A stretch of 64,000 bases of DNA from CAWCQC01 sp963819905 (GCA_963819905.1 CAWFXP010000001.1:569085-633084); one strand, 5' to 3'. Counted from the stretch's first letter, positions 16,281 to 25,031 are shown. Notes: generated by a model from the sequence alone, not told the origin. Translations and numbers: made by a program.

Positions 16281-17543
16281 ATGCCGCGACTCGCCGTTCT
16301 GCTCCCGGTCGTCATCGCGTTCCTGGTCGGCGCTCCGCCCGCGCTCGCCTGGACCTGGCCTGTCGGTGGGCCGGTGCTGCAGCACTTTCAGATCGGAGAC
16401 GACCCTTACGCCGGCGGCCAGCACCGCGGCATCGACATCGGCGCAGCCGCGGGCACGCCGGTCCTGGCACCTGCGGCGGGCCTCGTCAGCTTTGCCGGAA
16501 CGGTTCCCGGCGGTGGCCGAACCATCACGATCAGGACGCCGGACGGTTACGCGGTCACGCTGCAGGAGCTCGGGGCCTTCAGCGTCGGGAAGGGGGACGC
16601 CGTGCGCGAGGCACAGGAGGTCGCCACCGTGGCGACGGCCGGCGGCGCTCCGGAGCAGATCCATCTCGGCGTCCGCGTCGCGGCCGATCCGAACGGCTAC
16701 GTGGATCCTCTGGCGCTCCTGCCGCCGGAAGCCTCGCCGGCGCCCGTGGAGCAACCCGAGGATGCAGAGCCGGCCGCCGTGTCGGAGCCGGGCCTCGACG
16801 CCGAGGCCGTGCCCGGCCCCGAAGAGGCCGGCGAGACCGGCCCGCCGGCCGACTCGCAGTCGGGAAGCGCGCCCGAAGGGAGCGAGCCTGTCGCCGCGCC
16901 TGCGGCGGTGCCCGCCGGAACCGTCGTCGCCTCGTCGAGCGCGACGACGGCGGCTGACGTCCCGGAGCCGTCTGCACCGAAGCCTGCGGTCGCCCTCGCG
17001 GGCGGGAAGGCCGCGCTCGCGCCCGTCGCGGGCACGACGATTGCCGAACCGGAGCCGTTCCGGGCGGCGCAGCGGACGAATCCGGCCGGCGCGGTGGTCG
17101 CGGAGCGCCGTCGCGTGACGCGAGCCCCGGCCGACAGCAGCGAGCCCGCACCGTCGCGCTCTCCTGCGAAGCCATGGTCGGCCGAAGCGATGGACGAGGT
17201 CGCGCCGGGCGTGGCCGGCGCTGCAGCGGAACGAGCAGCGGGGAGCACGCTCGACCGGGTCGTTGGCACGGCCGGCGTTCTCCTCTGCCTGCTGGTGCTC
17301 GCGGCATTCGGCCGGCGGTTGTGCCGCGAAGCCCGAGGTAGACGCGATGCGCAACGCCGGCCGGCTCCCCCGCAGGCCACCGGCGGCTCGACCGGGAGCT
17401 TGCCCGACCCCGGGCCGCCCGTCACGCCGCGCCCGGCCGTCGCGGATCGTCGCCGCCACAGCGGGCCGCGGCACGCCGTCGGCTCGGCTCGCTCGCGGCG
17501 AGTCGGAGCGGCAATCCGCCGTCCGTATGATTGGCCGCTGTGA
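16281..17543 (+). CDS. Secreted M23 (LytM)-domain protein with degenerate active site
   Basis: 420 aa: signal peptide (about 1-23), M23-like domain (about 25-150), a long Pro/Ala/Glu linker, one membrane segment near residue 325-345 and a basic tail. HRGIDIG keeps the first zinc-ligand pair (HxxxD). The later HxH is reduced to QIHLGV, so only one His remains, and the YxHL position reads LQELG. Loss of those histidines suggests it binds peptidoglycan or activates another hydrolase, as EnvC/NlpD-like proteins do, and does not cut it itself (inference). The gene has its own consensus promoter and its TGA overlaps the metG start. Confidence 0.82.
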   Translation: MPRLAVLLPVVIAFLVGAPPALAWTWPVGGPVLQHFQIGDDPYAGGQHRGIDIGAAAGTPVLAPAAGLVSFAGTVPGGGRTITIRTPDGYAVTLQELGAFSVGKGDAVREAQEVATVATAGGAPEQIHLGVRVAADPNGYVDPLALLPPEASPAPVEQPEDAEPAAVSEPGLDAEAVPGPEEAGETGPPADSQSGSAPEGSEPVAAPAAVPAGTVVASSSATTAADVPEPSAPKPAVALAGGKAALAPVAGTTIAEPEPFRAAQRTNPAGAVVAERRRVTRAPADSSEPAPSRSPAKPWSAEAMDEVAPGVAGAAAERAAGSTLDRVVGTAGVLLCLLVLAAFGRRLCREARGRRDAQRRPAPPQATGGSTGSLPDPGPPVTPRPAVADRRRHSGPRHAVGSARSRRVGAAIRRPYDWPL

Positions 17544-19060
17544 GCTTCTACATCACGACGCCGATCTACTACGTCAACTCGACGCCCCACATCGGCCACG
17601 CGTACACGACGATCGCGGCCGACGTGGTGGCGCGCCATCACCGGCAGCGCGGCGAGGAGACCTTCTTCCTCACGGGCACCGACGAGAACGGCACGAAGGT
17701 CGCGCAGGCCGCCGAGGCGGAAGGGCTCGATCCCCGGAGCTTCGTCGACCGGATGGCCGCCGTCTGGCGCGAGCTGCCGGTGCGGGTGAACGCCTCGAAC
17801 GACTTCTTCATCCGCACGACCGACGAGGGGCACCGGGCGGTGGTGGAGGACTTCGTCCAGCGGATCTACGACGCCGGGGAGATCTACGAGGGCACGTACC
17901 GCGGCCTGTACTGCGTCGCCTGCGAGGCCTTCTACGGCGAGGGCGAGCTCGTGGACGGACGCTGTCCCCAGCACGGCACCGTGCCCGAGTACTTCGAGGA
18001 GAAGAACTACTTCTTTCGGCTGTCGGGCTATCAGCAGACGCTCCTTCGGCTCTACGACGAGAACCCCGAGTTCGTCCTCCCCCGCGTCCGCTACAACGAG
18101 GCCCGCCGCTTCATCGAGCAGGGGCTCGAGGACATCTCGATCAGCCGGGCCGGACAGCGTTGGGGCATCCCGGTGCCGTGGGACCCGAGCCAGGTCGTCT
18201 ACGTCTGGGTCGACGCGCTCATCAACTACGTCAGCGCCCTGGACTACGCGATCGCGGGCGAGGATCTCAGGCCGCGGCTGTGGCCCCACGTTCGCCATTT
18301 CCTCGCAAAGGACATCCTGAAGTTCCACTGCGTGATCTGGCCGGCGCTCCTGCTGGCCGCGGGCTACCAGGTACCGAAGCAGCTGTTCGTCCACGGCTAC
18401 CTCCTGATCGACGATCAGAAGATGTCGAAGTCCCTCGGCAACGTGATCGACCCGCTCGATCTCGTATCGGTCTACGGCGTCGATCCGGTCCGCTTCTTCC
18501 TGCTTCGGGTCACGCCGTTCGGGCAGGACGGGAGCGCCTCCGTCGACGGGCTCCACGAGCGCTACGAGCGCGAGCTCGCGAACGAGCTCGGCAACCTCCT
18601 GTCGCGCACGACCGCGATGCTCGCCCGCTACCGGGAGGGACGGATCCCGGTTGCCGGGCCGGGGTCGTCGTTCCGGGCGCCGCTCGACGAGCTCGGGCCG
18701 ACGGTGGCCGCCCGGCTCGACCGCTTCGATCTCAGTGGCGCGCTCGACGAGATCTGGCACGTCGTGCGGGCCCTGAACCGGTACGTGGAGGCCCAGGCAC
18801 CGTGGCAGCTCGCCAAAGACGAGGCAAAGGCGGGGGAGCTGGATCTCACGCTCTTCGACCTCGCTGATGGACTGCGGGTCGTCGCGATCGCGCTCGCCTC
18901 CTACCTCCCGGAAACAGCGCCGCGCGTCCTCGCCGCCCTCGGGCAACCGCAGGAGGTGACCTGGGATCGGGTGCGCTATGGGCTCACCGAGCCCGTCGGC
19001 GGGATCGAGCCGGCCGCGCCCCTCTTTCCCCGGGTGGACTCGCCCGTCGCGGCCGAGTGA
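17540..19060 (+). CDS. metG: Methionyl-tRNA synthetase
   Basis: 506-aa class I aminoacyl-tRNA synthetase that charges tRNA-Met and tRNA-fMet. PHIGH at residues 16-20 and KMSKS at 294-298 are intact, as are FLTGTDENGTK and the zinc-knuckle region CVAC...CPQH. The short C-terminus, without the EMAP-like tRNA-binding domain, is normal for actinobacterial forms. GTG 17540 is chosen because it overlaps the M23 gene's TGA and puts TTPIYYVN at the correct place; TTG 17531 is less likely. It heads the coupled run metG-tatD-rsmA-ispE. Confidence 0.95.
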   Translation: MSFYITTPIYYVNSTPHIGHAYTTIAADVVARHHRQRGEETFFLTGTDENGTKVAQAAEAEGLDPRSFVDRMAAVWRELPVRVNASNDFFIRTTDEGHRAVVEDFVQRIYDAGEIYEGTYRGLYCVACEAFYGEGELVDGRCPQHGTVPEYFEEKNYFFRLSGYQQTLLRLYDENPEFVLPRVRYNEARRFIEQGLEDISISRAGQRWGIPVPWDPSQVVYVWVDALINYVSALDYAIAGEDLRPRLWPHVRHFLAKDILKFHCVIWPALLLAAGYQVPKQLFVHGYLLIDDQKMSKSLGNVIDPLDLVSVYGVDPVRFFLLRVTPFGQDGSASVDGLHERYERELANELGNLLSRTTAMLARYREGRIPVAGPGSSFRAPLDELGPTVAARLDRFDLSGALDEIWHVVRALNRYVEAQAPWQLAKDEAKAGELDLTLFDLADGLRVVAIALASYLPETAPRVLAALGQPQEVTWDRVRYGLTEPVGGIEPAAPLFPRVDSPVAAE

Positions 19061-19809
19061 TCGACACCCACGCGCACCTCGACGCCTGCGACCTGCCCGC
19101 GGACGAGCTCGTAGAGCGAGGCCGAGCGGCCGGCGTCGAGCGGATCGTGACCATCGGCTCCGGCGTCGAATCGTGTCGTGCGTCGCTCGCCATCGCCGCG
19201 CGCCAGGCGGGCGTTGTCGCCGCGCTGGGCATCCATCCGCATCAGGCGGGCCAGGCGTCGGTCGCCGACCTCGACGAGCTTCGCGTCCTCCTCGAAAGCC
19301 CCGAGGCGGTGGCAGTCGGCGAGACGGGGCTGGACTACTATCGGGACTACGCGCCCCGCGCCAGGCAGCTCGACCTGTTCCGTGCGCAGATCTCGATCGC
19401 CGGCGAGCTCCGCCGACCGCTCGTCGTCCACACGCGGGCCGCGGAGGAGGACACGCTGCAGGCCCTCGAGGCCGTGCCCGACGACGTGCCGGTCGTCCTC
19501 CACTGCTTCTCGTCCGCCTCGCTCTTGGCGCCGGCCCTCGAACGCGGCTACTACGTCTCCTTCGCCGGGAACGTCACCTACCCGAACGCCGCCGACCTCA
19601 GGCGGGCGGCCGCCGCCGTACCTGCGAGCCGGATCCTGGCAGAGACCGACTCCCCGTACCTCGCCCCACAACGCCTGCGCGGACGGCCGAACGAGCCCGC
19701 GAACGTCGTCGAGGTGCTCGCCGGGCTCGCCGAGGCCCGCGCCGAGGAGTCGTCCGGGCTCGAGGCGGCGATCGACGCGAACGCTGCTCGTGTGTTCGGC
19801 TCCGAGTGA
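19057..19809 (+). CDS. tatD: TatD family metal-dependent DNase/deacylase
   Basis: 250-aa TIM-barrel hydrolase. It shows IDTHAHLDACDL with the metal-binding His pair, LGIHPHQ, GETGLDYYRD, VHTRAAEEDT, LHCFSS and ETDSPYLAPQ in family order. TatD proteins act as 3'-5' DNases or as D-aminoacyl-tRNA deacylases; which applies here is unknown. GTG 19057 overlaps the metG stop. The order metG-tatD-rsmA-ispE is common in Gram-positive and actinobacterial genomes. Confidence 0.93.
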   Translation: MIDTHAHLDACDLPADELVERGRAAGVERIVTIGSGVESCRASLAIAARQAGVVAALGIHPHQAGQASVADLDELRVLLESPEAVAVGETGLDYYRDYAPRARQLDLFRAQISIAGELRRPLVVHTRAAEEDTLQALEAVPDDVPVVLHCFSSASLLAPALERGYYVSFAGNVTYPNAADLRRAAAAVPASRILAETDSPYLAPQRLRGRPNEPANVVEVLAGLAEARAEESSGLEAAIDANAARVFGSE

Positions 19810-20591
19810 CGGTGGCCATGAGAGCGAACCGCGAGCTGGGCCAGCACTTCCTCGTCGACGAGAACGTCCTGCACGTGATCGGGCGCCTCGCTGAGCTCGA
19901 GCCCGACGACGTCGTTCTCGAGGTCGGCGCCGGAACGGGAATCCTCACCCGGTATCTCGCCGCTCGCGTTCGGATCCTGCACGCGGTCGAGCTCGACCGC
20001 GCACTAGCTCCATACCTGGACGAGGGCCTTCAGGATCACGCCAACGTCTCCCTCTCGTTCGGCGACGCGATGAAGCTCCCGCTCGATCGGCTGAACCCGC
20101 CGCCCGCAAAGCTCGTTGCCAACCTGCCCTACTCGATCGCGACACCTCTCTGCGTTGAGAGCCTGGACGGGCTGCCGACGCTCGAGCGCTGGTGCGTAAT
20201 GCTCCAGCGCGAGGTGGCCGACCGGCTGGTGGCAAGGCCGGGATCGAGGAGCTACGGGGCGGTGTCCGTGCTCGTGCAGTTGACGGCCGAGCGCACCGGC
20301 TTCCACCCGGTCGCCCGGACGTGCTTCCGGCCTCCGCCGAACGTGGACTCGGCGCTCGTCGCGCTTCGCCGCACACGCGCCTGGGGACCCGAGTACCCGG
20401 AGCTCAAGCGGCTCGTCCAGGCGGCGTTCTCACACCGCCGAAAGACGCTTGCGAACGCCCTTGCCCTGTCGGGCGTCGCATCCCGGGAGAGCGCGATCGA
20501 GGCGCTCCGCCGGCTCGGCCGACGCGCCGACGTGCGCGCCGAGGCGCTCGAGCCGGGCGACTACCCCGCGCTCGCCGAGCTGCTTCGATGA
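19806..20591 (+). CDS. rsmA: 16S rRNA dimethyladenosine transferase
   Basis: About 261 aa, the KsgA family length. It dimethylates A1518 and A1519 near the 3' end of 16S rRNA. Motifs: LGQHFLVDENV, the SAM-binding VLEVGAGTGILT, and the catalytic NLPYSIATP. Possible starts are GTG 19806 (overlapping the tatD TGA), GTG 19812 and ATG 19818; the first is chosen for the overlap pattern shared by its neighbours. Its TGA overlaps ATG of ispE. Confidence 0.93.
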   Translation: MTVAMRANRELGQHFLVDENVLHVIGRLAELEPDDVVLEVGAGTGILTRYLAARVRILHAVELDRALAPYLDEGLQDHANVSLSFGDAMKLPLDRLNPPPAKLVANLPYSIATPLCVESLDGLPTLERWCVMLQREVADRLVARPGSRSYGAVSVLVQLTAERTGFHPVARTCFRPPPNVDSALVALRRTRAWGPEYPELKRLVQAAFSHRRKTLANALALSGVASRESAIEALRRLGRRADVRAEALEPGDYPALAELLR

Positions 20592-21418
20592 GGAGCGCGT
20601 CGCAGACTGCGCCGGCGAAGGTCAACCTGGCGCTCGTCGTGGGACCGCTCCGGCCCGACGGCCTGCACGAGCTCTCGAGCGCGATGCAACGCGTCGATCT
20701 CGCCGATCGCGTGGCGCTCGACGAGGCGCCCGAGCTCGGCATCTCCGGCTTCCCGGAGGACACGATCGTGCGCGACGCGCTTCTCGCTCTGGCGGCCGCG
20801 ACGGGCGTCACTCCCCGCTGGCACGTCCGTCTCGAAAAGGCAATCCCCGTAGCTGCAGGTCTCGGGGGCGGAAGCGCCGACGCCGCCGCCGCCCTCAGGC
20901 TCGCAAACGAGACGCTTCCGGAGCCGCTCGTCCAGGCGGCGCTGCGAGAGCTCGCGGCGGGCATCGGCTCGGACGTGCCGTTCTTCCTCGAGCCGGGACC
21001 AAAGCTCGTGGAGGGTGCCGGTGAGCGGCTGACGTGCCTCGACCTGCCGCAGGACTACTGGGTCGTCCTGGCCGTCCACGAGGGCGGTGTCAAGCCTTCC
21101 ACGGCCGAGGTCTATGCACGCTTCGACCAGCTCGGCCTGGCGGAAGGGTTCGGCGAGCGCCGCACGGCACTCCGGCAGGCGCTGGCCGGCTGCCGCCGCG
21201 CACGCGACCTGGCGCGGCTCCCGCCGAACGACCTCGGCGAAGCCGCCGGTGGCTCGCCGCTCGTGCCGCGGCTGCTCGAGGCCGGGGCCTTTCGGGCGGA
21301 CGTCAGCGGCGCCGGCCCGACCGCCTACGGTCTGTTCGAGGAGAGGGCAGGGGCCGAGGCGGCCGCTCGCTCGCTGCCTTCGGGAGGCTTCGTCCGGGTC
21401 GTGGCACCGGTCTGGTAG
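20588..21418 (+). CDS. ispE: 4-diphosphocytidyl-2-C-methyl-D-erythritol kinase
   Basis: 276-aa GHMP kinase of the MEP isoprenoid pathway; phosphorylates CDP-methylerythritol at the 2-hydroxyl. It carries PAKVNLAL at the N-terminus, the ATP loop PVAAGLGGGSADAAAAL and the C-terminal SGAGPTAYGLFE. ATG 20588 overlaps the rsmA stop (ATGA). Slightly shorter than E. coli IspE but complete. It is the last gene of the coupled metG run, and its TAG forms the start of the next gene's -10 element. Confidence 0.95.
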   Translation: MRSASQTAPAKVNLALVVGPLRPDGLHELSSAMQRVDLADRVALDEAPELGISGFPEDTIVRDALLALAAATGVTPRWHVRLEKAIPVAAGLGGGSADAAAALRLANETLPEPLVQAALRELAAGIGSDVPFFLEPGPKLVEGAGERLTCLDLPQDYWVVLAVHEGGVKPSTAEVYARFDQLGLAEGFGERRTALRQALAGCRRARDLARLPPNDLGEAAGGSPLVPRLLEAGAFRADVSGAGPTAYGLFEERAGAEAAARSLPSGGFVRVVAPVW

Positions 21419-21421
21419 CGT
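21416..21421 (+). promoter_or_regulatory. -10 element TAGCGT overlapping the ispE stop
   Basis: TAGCGT begins with the ispE TAG stop and ends 6 bases before GTG 21428. Confidence 0.5.
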
Positions 21422-21427
21422 CGGACC

Positions 21428-21769
21428 GTGGACAGGCCCGCCGAGCCCGCGCCGCGGCCCGGCCTTTTCCAGAGCCTCTGGTTTCGCGTGGGCGTCGCCG
21501 TCGCCGTGATCGAGGCGATCCTGGTCGCGGTCGGGGTGATTCCGCGCTGGCCGGCCATCGCGATCGCGGTCTTCGTGCTCGTTCTCTACTTCCTCTGGGG
21601 CCGCAACGCCGGCCGGCCCGTCATCCGGCAGACGGGCTGGGCGCTCGCACTGTCGCAAGCGCTCGTCCTCCTCGTCCCGATCGCACTATGGGCAATCGGG
21701 GCCGCGGTGGTCGTCGTCCTCGCGGTCGTCGCCGCGCTCGTCGTCGCGGCGCTGATCGTTGATCGCTAG
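21428..21769 (+). CDS. Small membrane protein of unknown function
   Basis: 113 aa, not recognised. Three or four hydrophobic segments: about residues 20-37, 42-58, 70-85 and 88-110, the last almost pure Val/Ala/Leu. A short Pro-rich N-terminus precedes them. GTG 21428 lies 6 bases after TAGCGT, so it is probably leaderless. Its own stop codon lies inside the left end (CTAG) of the MITE-like element that follows, so insertion of that element may have set the present C-terminus (inference). Confidence 0.6.
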   Translation: MDRPAEPAPRPGLFQSLWFRVGVAVAVIEAILVAVGVIPRWPAIAIAVFVLVLYFLWGRNAGRPVIRQTGWALALSQALVLLVPIALWAIGAAVVVVLAVVAALVVAALIVDR

Positions 21770-21944
21770 ATGGTTGATCGGAAAGTGTGGTGGTGTCGGG
21801 GACATCCGAGCCGAGCATGAGGCCGTGATCGTCCGCAGCCGATAGCAGCGCTATCGGCGAGGACGAGCGGGGACTCAGGCGATGTGTCACGGGTGTCATC
21901 CGGCGCCGCCACGGTTTCCGGTCAATTTCCGATCAATCATCTAG
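21766..21944. mobile_element. MITE-like element with 19-bp inverted ends
   Basis: CTAGATGGTTGATCGGAAA at 21766-21784 is matched in inverted orientation by TTTCCGATCAATCATCTAG at 21926-21944, 18 of 19 positions. There is no open frame of note inside. If CTAG is a 4-base target duplication, the element proper is 21770-21940 (171 bp). A perfect 9-bp hairpin lies near its middle. Size, inverted ends and lack of coding fit a miniature non-autonomous transposon; no transposase is seen in the window. Confidence 0.55.
21838..21858. repeat. Perfect 9-bp hairpin inside the MITE-like element
   Basis: GCCGATAGC, AGC, GCTATCGGC. No T-tract follows, so it is not an ordinary terminator. Confidence 0.6.
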
Positions 21945-22021
21945 GCGCGGAGAGGGCGGGGTTGGCGTATACACTCCCGCGCGGGAGGCAGGCATCGAAG
22001 GTCCGCGACGTCGACGCTCGC

Positions 22022-22095
22022 TGGGGCGTAGCCAAGTGGTAAGGCAGCGGGTTTTGGTCCCGTGACCGGAGGTTCGAATCCTCCCGCCCCAGCCA
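22022..22095 (+). tRNA. tRNA-Gln (anticodon TTG)
   Basis: Acceptor TGGGGCG pairs with CGCCCCA, D arm GCC...GGC, anticodon loop TTTTGGT giving TTG (reads CAA and, by wobble, CAG), T arm with GGTTCGAATCC. CCA is encoded at 22093-22095. It lies between the MITE-like element and glmU. Confidence 0.95.
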
Positions 22096-22108
22096 TGATC
22101 ACGCTCCG

Positions 22109-23446
22109 ATGACACGACCGCTCGCAGCCGTCGTCATGGCGGGGGGACTGGGAACCCGCATGAAGTCGAGCCGGCCGAAGCACGTCCACGAGGTGCTCGG
22201 TCGCCGGCTGGTCGACTGGGTGATCGCCGCCGTCGAGCCGCTGGCCCCCCGGCCGCTCGTGCTCGTCTGCTCGCCCGCGACGCGTCCCGAGCTGGAGGGC
22301 ACCCTCGGTGCAGACGTGACCATCGCGACTCAGGAACGCCCGCTCGGCACCGGTGACGCGGCGGCCTCGGCTCGCCCCGCTCTCGACGGATTCGAGGGTG
22401 ACCTCCTGGTGCTGCCGGGCGACACGCCCAGGCTGAGGCCCGAGACGCTCGAGGCGCTCGTCGCCGAGCACCGCGAGGCCGACGCGGCGGTGACCGTGCT
22501 CACGTTCGAGCCGCCCGATCCCGGCGCCTACGGCCGGGTCGTCCGCGACGACGCCGGACGCCTTCGCGGGATCGTCGAGGCGGTCGATGCCACGCAGGAG
22601 CAGCTGGCGATCCGGGAAGTCAACTCGTCGATCTACCTGTTCGACGCGGCCGCTCTCTGGAGCGTGCTCGGCCGCCTCGATGCGGCCAACGCGCAGGGAG
22701 AGCTGTACCTGACCGACGCGGTGCGGTTGCTCGTTGCTGACGGGCGCGCGGGTGCCGTCAGCCGAACAGCCGACGCGAGCGAGGTGGAAGGCGTCAATAC
22801 GCGGGTCGAACTGGCGGCCGCGGCGGCTGCGCTTCGCGATCGCATCAACCATGCGCACATGCTGGCCGGCGCCGGCATCGTGGATCCGGCCACGACCTGG
22901 ATCGAGCCGAGCGTCACGCTCGAGCCGGACGCGGTGGTACACCCGTACACCGTGCTGCGCGGTGCGACGCACGTGTCCAGGGACGCCGAGGTCGGCCCGC
23001 ACGTCGTCGCGGTCGACGCGGTCATCGGGCCAGGCGCTCTGGTCGGGCCCTTCTGCTTCCTGCGGCCCGGGACGACGCTCGAGGATGCAGCGAAGGCGGG
23101 AACGTTCGTCGAGATCAAGAACAGCCGCATCGGAGCAGGGGCGAAGATCCCGCACCTCTCGTACGTCGGCGACGCGGACGTCGGCGAACGATCGAACATC
23201 GCCGCCGGAGCGATCACCGCCAACTACCGCCCGGAGCTCGGGCCTGGGAAGCAGCGCACGGTCTTTGGTCGCAACGTCCATACGGGGAGCCACAATGTCT
23301 TCGTCGCCCCGGTCGAGATCGGGGACGGCGCGTGGATCGGCGCAGGCTCGACGATCACGGAGGACGTCCCGCCGGGTGCCCTCGCGCTCGCGCGGGCCCG
23401 GCAGGTGAACAAAGAGGGCTATCGTGGGGGATCGAAAGGTGACTGA
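22109..23446 (+). CDS. glmU: Bifunctional N-acetylglucosamine-1-phosphate uridyltransferase / glucosamine-1-phosphate acetyltransferase
   Basis: 445 aa. The N-terminal nucleotidyltransferase starts with VVMAGGLGTRMKS and has RPLGTGDAA and LPGDTP; the C-terminal left-handed beta helix (from about residue 255) holds hexapeptide repeats and FVEIKNSRIG, HLSYVGDADVG and GSHNVFVAPV. It makes UDP-GlcNAc for peptidoglycan. The loop after ANY is a few residues longer than usual (NYRPELGPGKQRT), a local variation near the CoA site. ATG 22109 lies 14 bases past tRNA-Gln; the 3' end overlaps prs. Confidence 0.95.
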   Translation: MTRPLAAVVMAGGLGTRMKSSRPKHVHEVLGRRLVDWVIAAVEPLAPRPLVLVCSPATRPELEGTLGADVTIATQERPLGTGDAAASARPALDGFEGDLLVLPGDTPRLRPETLEALVAEHREADAAVTVLTFEPPDPGAYGRVVRDDAGRLRGIVEAVDATQEQLAIREVNSSIYLFDAAALWSVLGRLDAANAQGELYLTDAVRLLVADGRAGAVSRTADASEVEGVNTRVELAAAAAALRDRINHAHMLAGAGIVDPATTWIEPSVTLEPDAVVHPYTVLRGATHVSRDAEVGPHVVAVDAVIGPGALVGPFCFLRPGTTLEDAAKAGTFVEIKNSRIGAGAKIPHLSYVGDADVGERSNIAAGAITANYRPELGPGKQRTVFGRNVHTGSHNVFVAPVEIGDGAWIGAGSTITEDVPPGALALARARQVNKEGYRGGSKGD

Positions 23447-24488
23447 GCTGACGACGCTGCCGGGCCTCGACGTGCTCGAGACGCCCAGACCTGCCGAGGA
23501 GCGCGAACGCTGGTTACAGCGGAGCCCCACGCCGCGGTTGATGCTGTTCTCGGGGCGCTCCAACCCCGAGCTTGCGTCGCGGATCGCCGACGAGCTCGGA
23601 ATCGAGCTCGGCCCCGTCGAGCTCAAGACCTTCGCGAACGGCGAGACGTACTGCCGGTACCTGGAGTCGATCCGAGGCGCCGACGTGTTCATCGTCCAGT
23701 CGGGATCACCGCCGGTCAACGACCACCTCATGGAGCTGCTGATCCTGATCGACGCCGCGAAGCTCGCGTCCGCTCAGCGGATCACGGCCGTCCTGCCCTG
23801 GTACCCCTACTCGCGGCAGGACAAGAAGTCGGCGCCGCGCGAGCCGATCACGGCGAAGCTGCTCGCCGAGCTGCTGCAGGCGGCCGGCGTCGACCGCGTG
23901 CTGACGATGGATCTGCACGCGGGCCAGATCCAGGGGTTCTTCACGGTTCCCGTCGACCACATGACGGCGCTGAAGCTGTTCGCCCAGCACTTCCGCGATC
24001 GCGGGCTCTTCGGCGACGGGGTCGTGTCCGTGTCCCCCGACCCGGGTCGCGCGAAGATGGCACGGAAGTTCGGCGAGCTGCTCGAGGGCGAGCTGGCGAT
24101 CCTGAACAAGACCCGCCCGACGCACGACGTCGCCACTGTCACCGAGGTCATCGGCCGCGTGAAGGGCAAGGTGGCGATCATGAGCGACGACATGATCGTG
24201 ACCGGCGGCACACTCCTCGCAGGCGCGCTCGCCCTGAAGGAAGCCGGGGCGACCGAGGTCTACGCGTGCGCGACCCACGGGCTCTTCCCGGACGGAACGC
24301 TGCGGCGCATCGCCGACAGCGACATCGAGCAGGTCGTCGTCACGGATACGGTGCCGATCAGCCCGCTCGAGCGCCCCGCGAAGCTCCAGGTGCTGACGGT
24401 ATCGCGCATTCTCGCCGAGTCGATTCGCAACGTCTTCGCCGACGAGTCGGTCTCCGCGATCTTCGCGGGCGAGAACCAGCTCTTCTGA
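23424..24488 (+). CDS. prs: Ribose-phosphate pyrophosphokinase
   Basis: 354 aa with an N-terminal extension of about 35 residues over the core. It makes PRPP from ribose-5-phosphate and ATP for nucleotide, His and Trp synthesis. LKTFANGETYCRY, VFIVQSGSPPVNDHLMELL, LPWYPYSRQDKK and DLHAGQIQGFF are present. The PRPP-binding loop reads DDMIVTGGTL: Val259 replaces the Asp of the usual DDxxDTxGT. GTG 23424 overlaps glmU by 23 bases; GTG 23439 is an alternative with GAAAG in front. The glmU-prs pair is a common order. Confidence 0.93.
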   Translation: MGDRKVTELTTLPGLDVLETPRPAEERERWLQRSPTPRLMLFSGRSNPELASRIADELGIELGPVELKTFANGETYCRYLESIRGADVFIVQSGSPPVNDHLMELLILIDAAKLASAQRITAVLPWYPYSRQDKKSAPREPITAKLLAELLQAAGVDRVLTMDLHAGQIQGFFTVPVDHMTALKLFAQHFRDRGLFGDGVVSVSPDPGRAKMARKFGELLEGELAILNKTRPTHDVATVTEVIGRVKGKVAIMSDDMIVTGGTLLAGALALKEAGATEVYACATHGLFPDGTLRRIADSDIEQVVVTDTVPISPLERPAKLQVLTVSRILAESIRNVFADESVSAIFAGENQLF

Positions 24489-24553
24489 GAGAAACCTGAT
24501 AACAAGTCCATGAGCGGCGCGGCCGTGTCGCCCTGATCAGGAAGGGGAAATTG

Positions 24554-24850
24554 GTGCCGGAGTTCAAGTTCGAGAAGAAGGAAGTCCTCAGCCGGAAGGA
24601 GGCGGCTGGTCGGCTTTCGGCGATCGCCAAGGCGCTCGGCTCCGACGGCTCGTTCGAGCTGGAGCGAGAGGGCGAGACGCTGTCGCTCGACGTCGCGGAG
24701 GAAGTGAAGCTCGAGTTCGAAGTCGAGATCAAGGATGACGAGACGGAGCTCGAGATCGAGCTCAAGTGGTCAACCACCCCACCCCCGCCGAAGCCGAAGC
24801 CGGTCGCGTCGGCGAAACGCACGAGACGTCGACGTGCCTCGCCGGCCTGA
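24554..24850 (+). CDS. Amphi-Trp domain protein
   Basis: 98 aa. Residues 1-72 match the small amphi-Trp domain: LSRKEAAGRLSAIAKALGSDG, then alternating acidic strands ending in ELEIELKW with the conserved Trp. The tail is Pro-rich then Arg-rich (RTRRRR). Function unknown; the acidic amphipathic strands suggest a small binding protein. GTG 24554 is preferred over TTG 24551 because GAAGGGGA ends about 5 bases upstream. Stands alone between prs and rplY. Confidence 0.78.
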   Translation: MPEFKFEKKEVLSRKEAAGRLSAIAKALGSDGSFELEREGETLSLDVAEEVKLEFEVEIKDDETELEIELKWSTTPPPPKPKPVASAKRTRRRRASPA

Positions 24851-25031
24851 CCCCGCGGGTTTCCAGACCGGAGGGACCCCAGGGCGAAACCAACTCGTCT
24901 AGACCCGTCCGCTGCCCCGAGGGTCAGGCCGGTCGACCGGAGAATGACGCGAGGGCACGTCATATTGCCGTTCCCGGCGCCTGCTCACGCCCTCGGAGAG
25001 GGTGTGCCATTGGCTAGACTTCCCGACCGGT

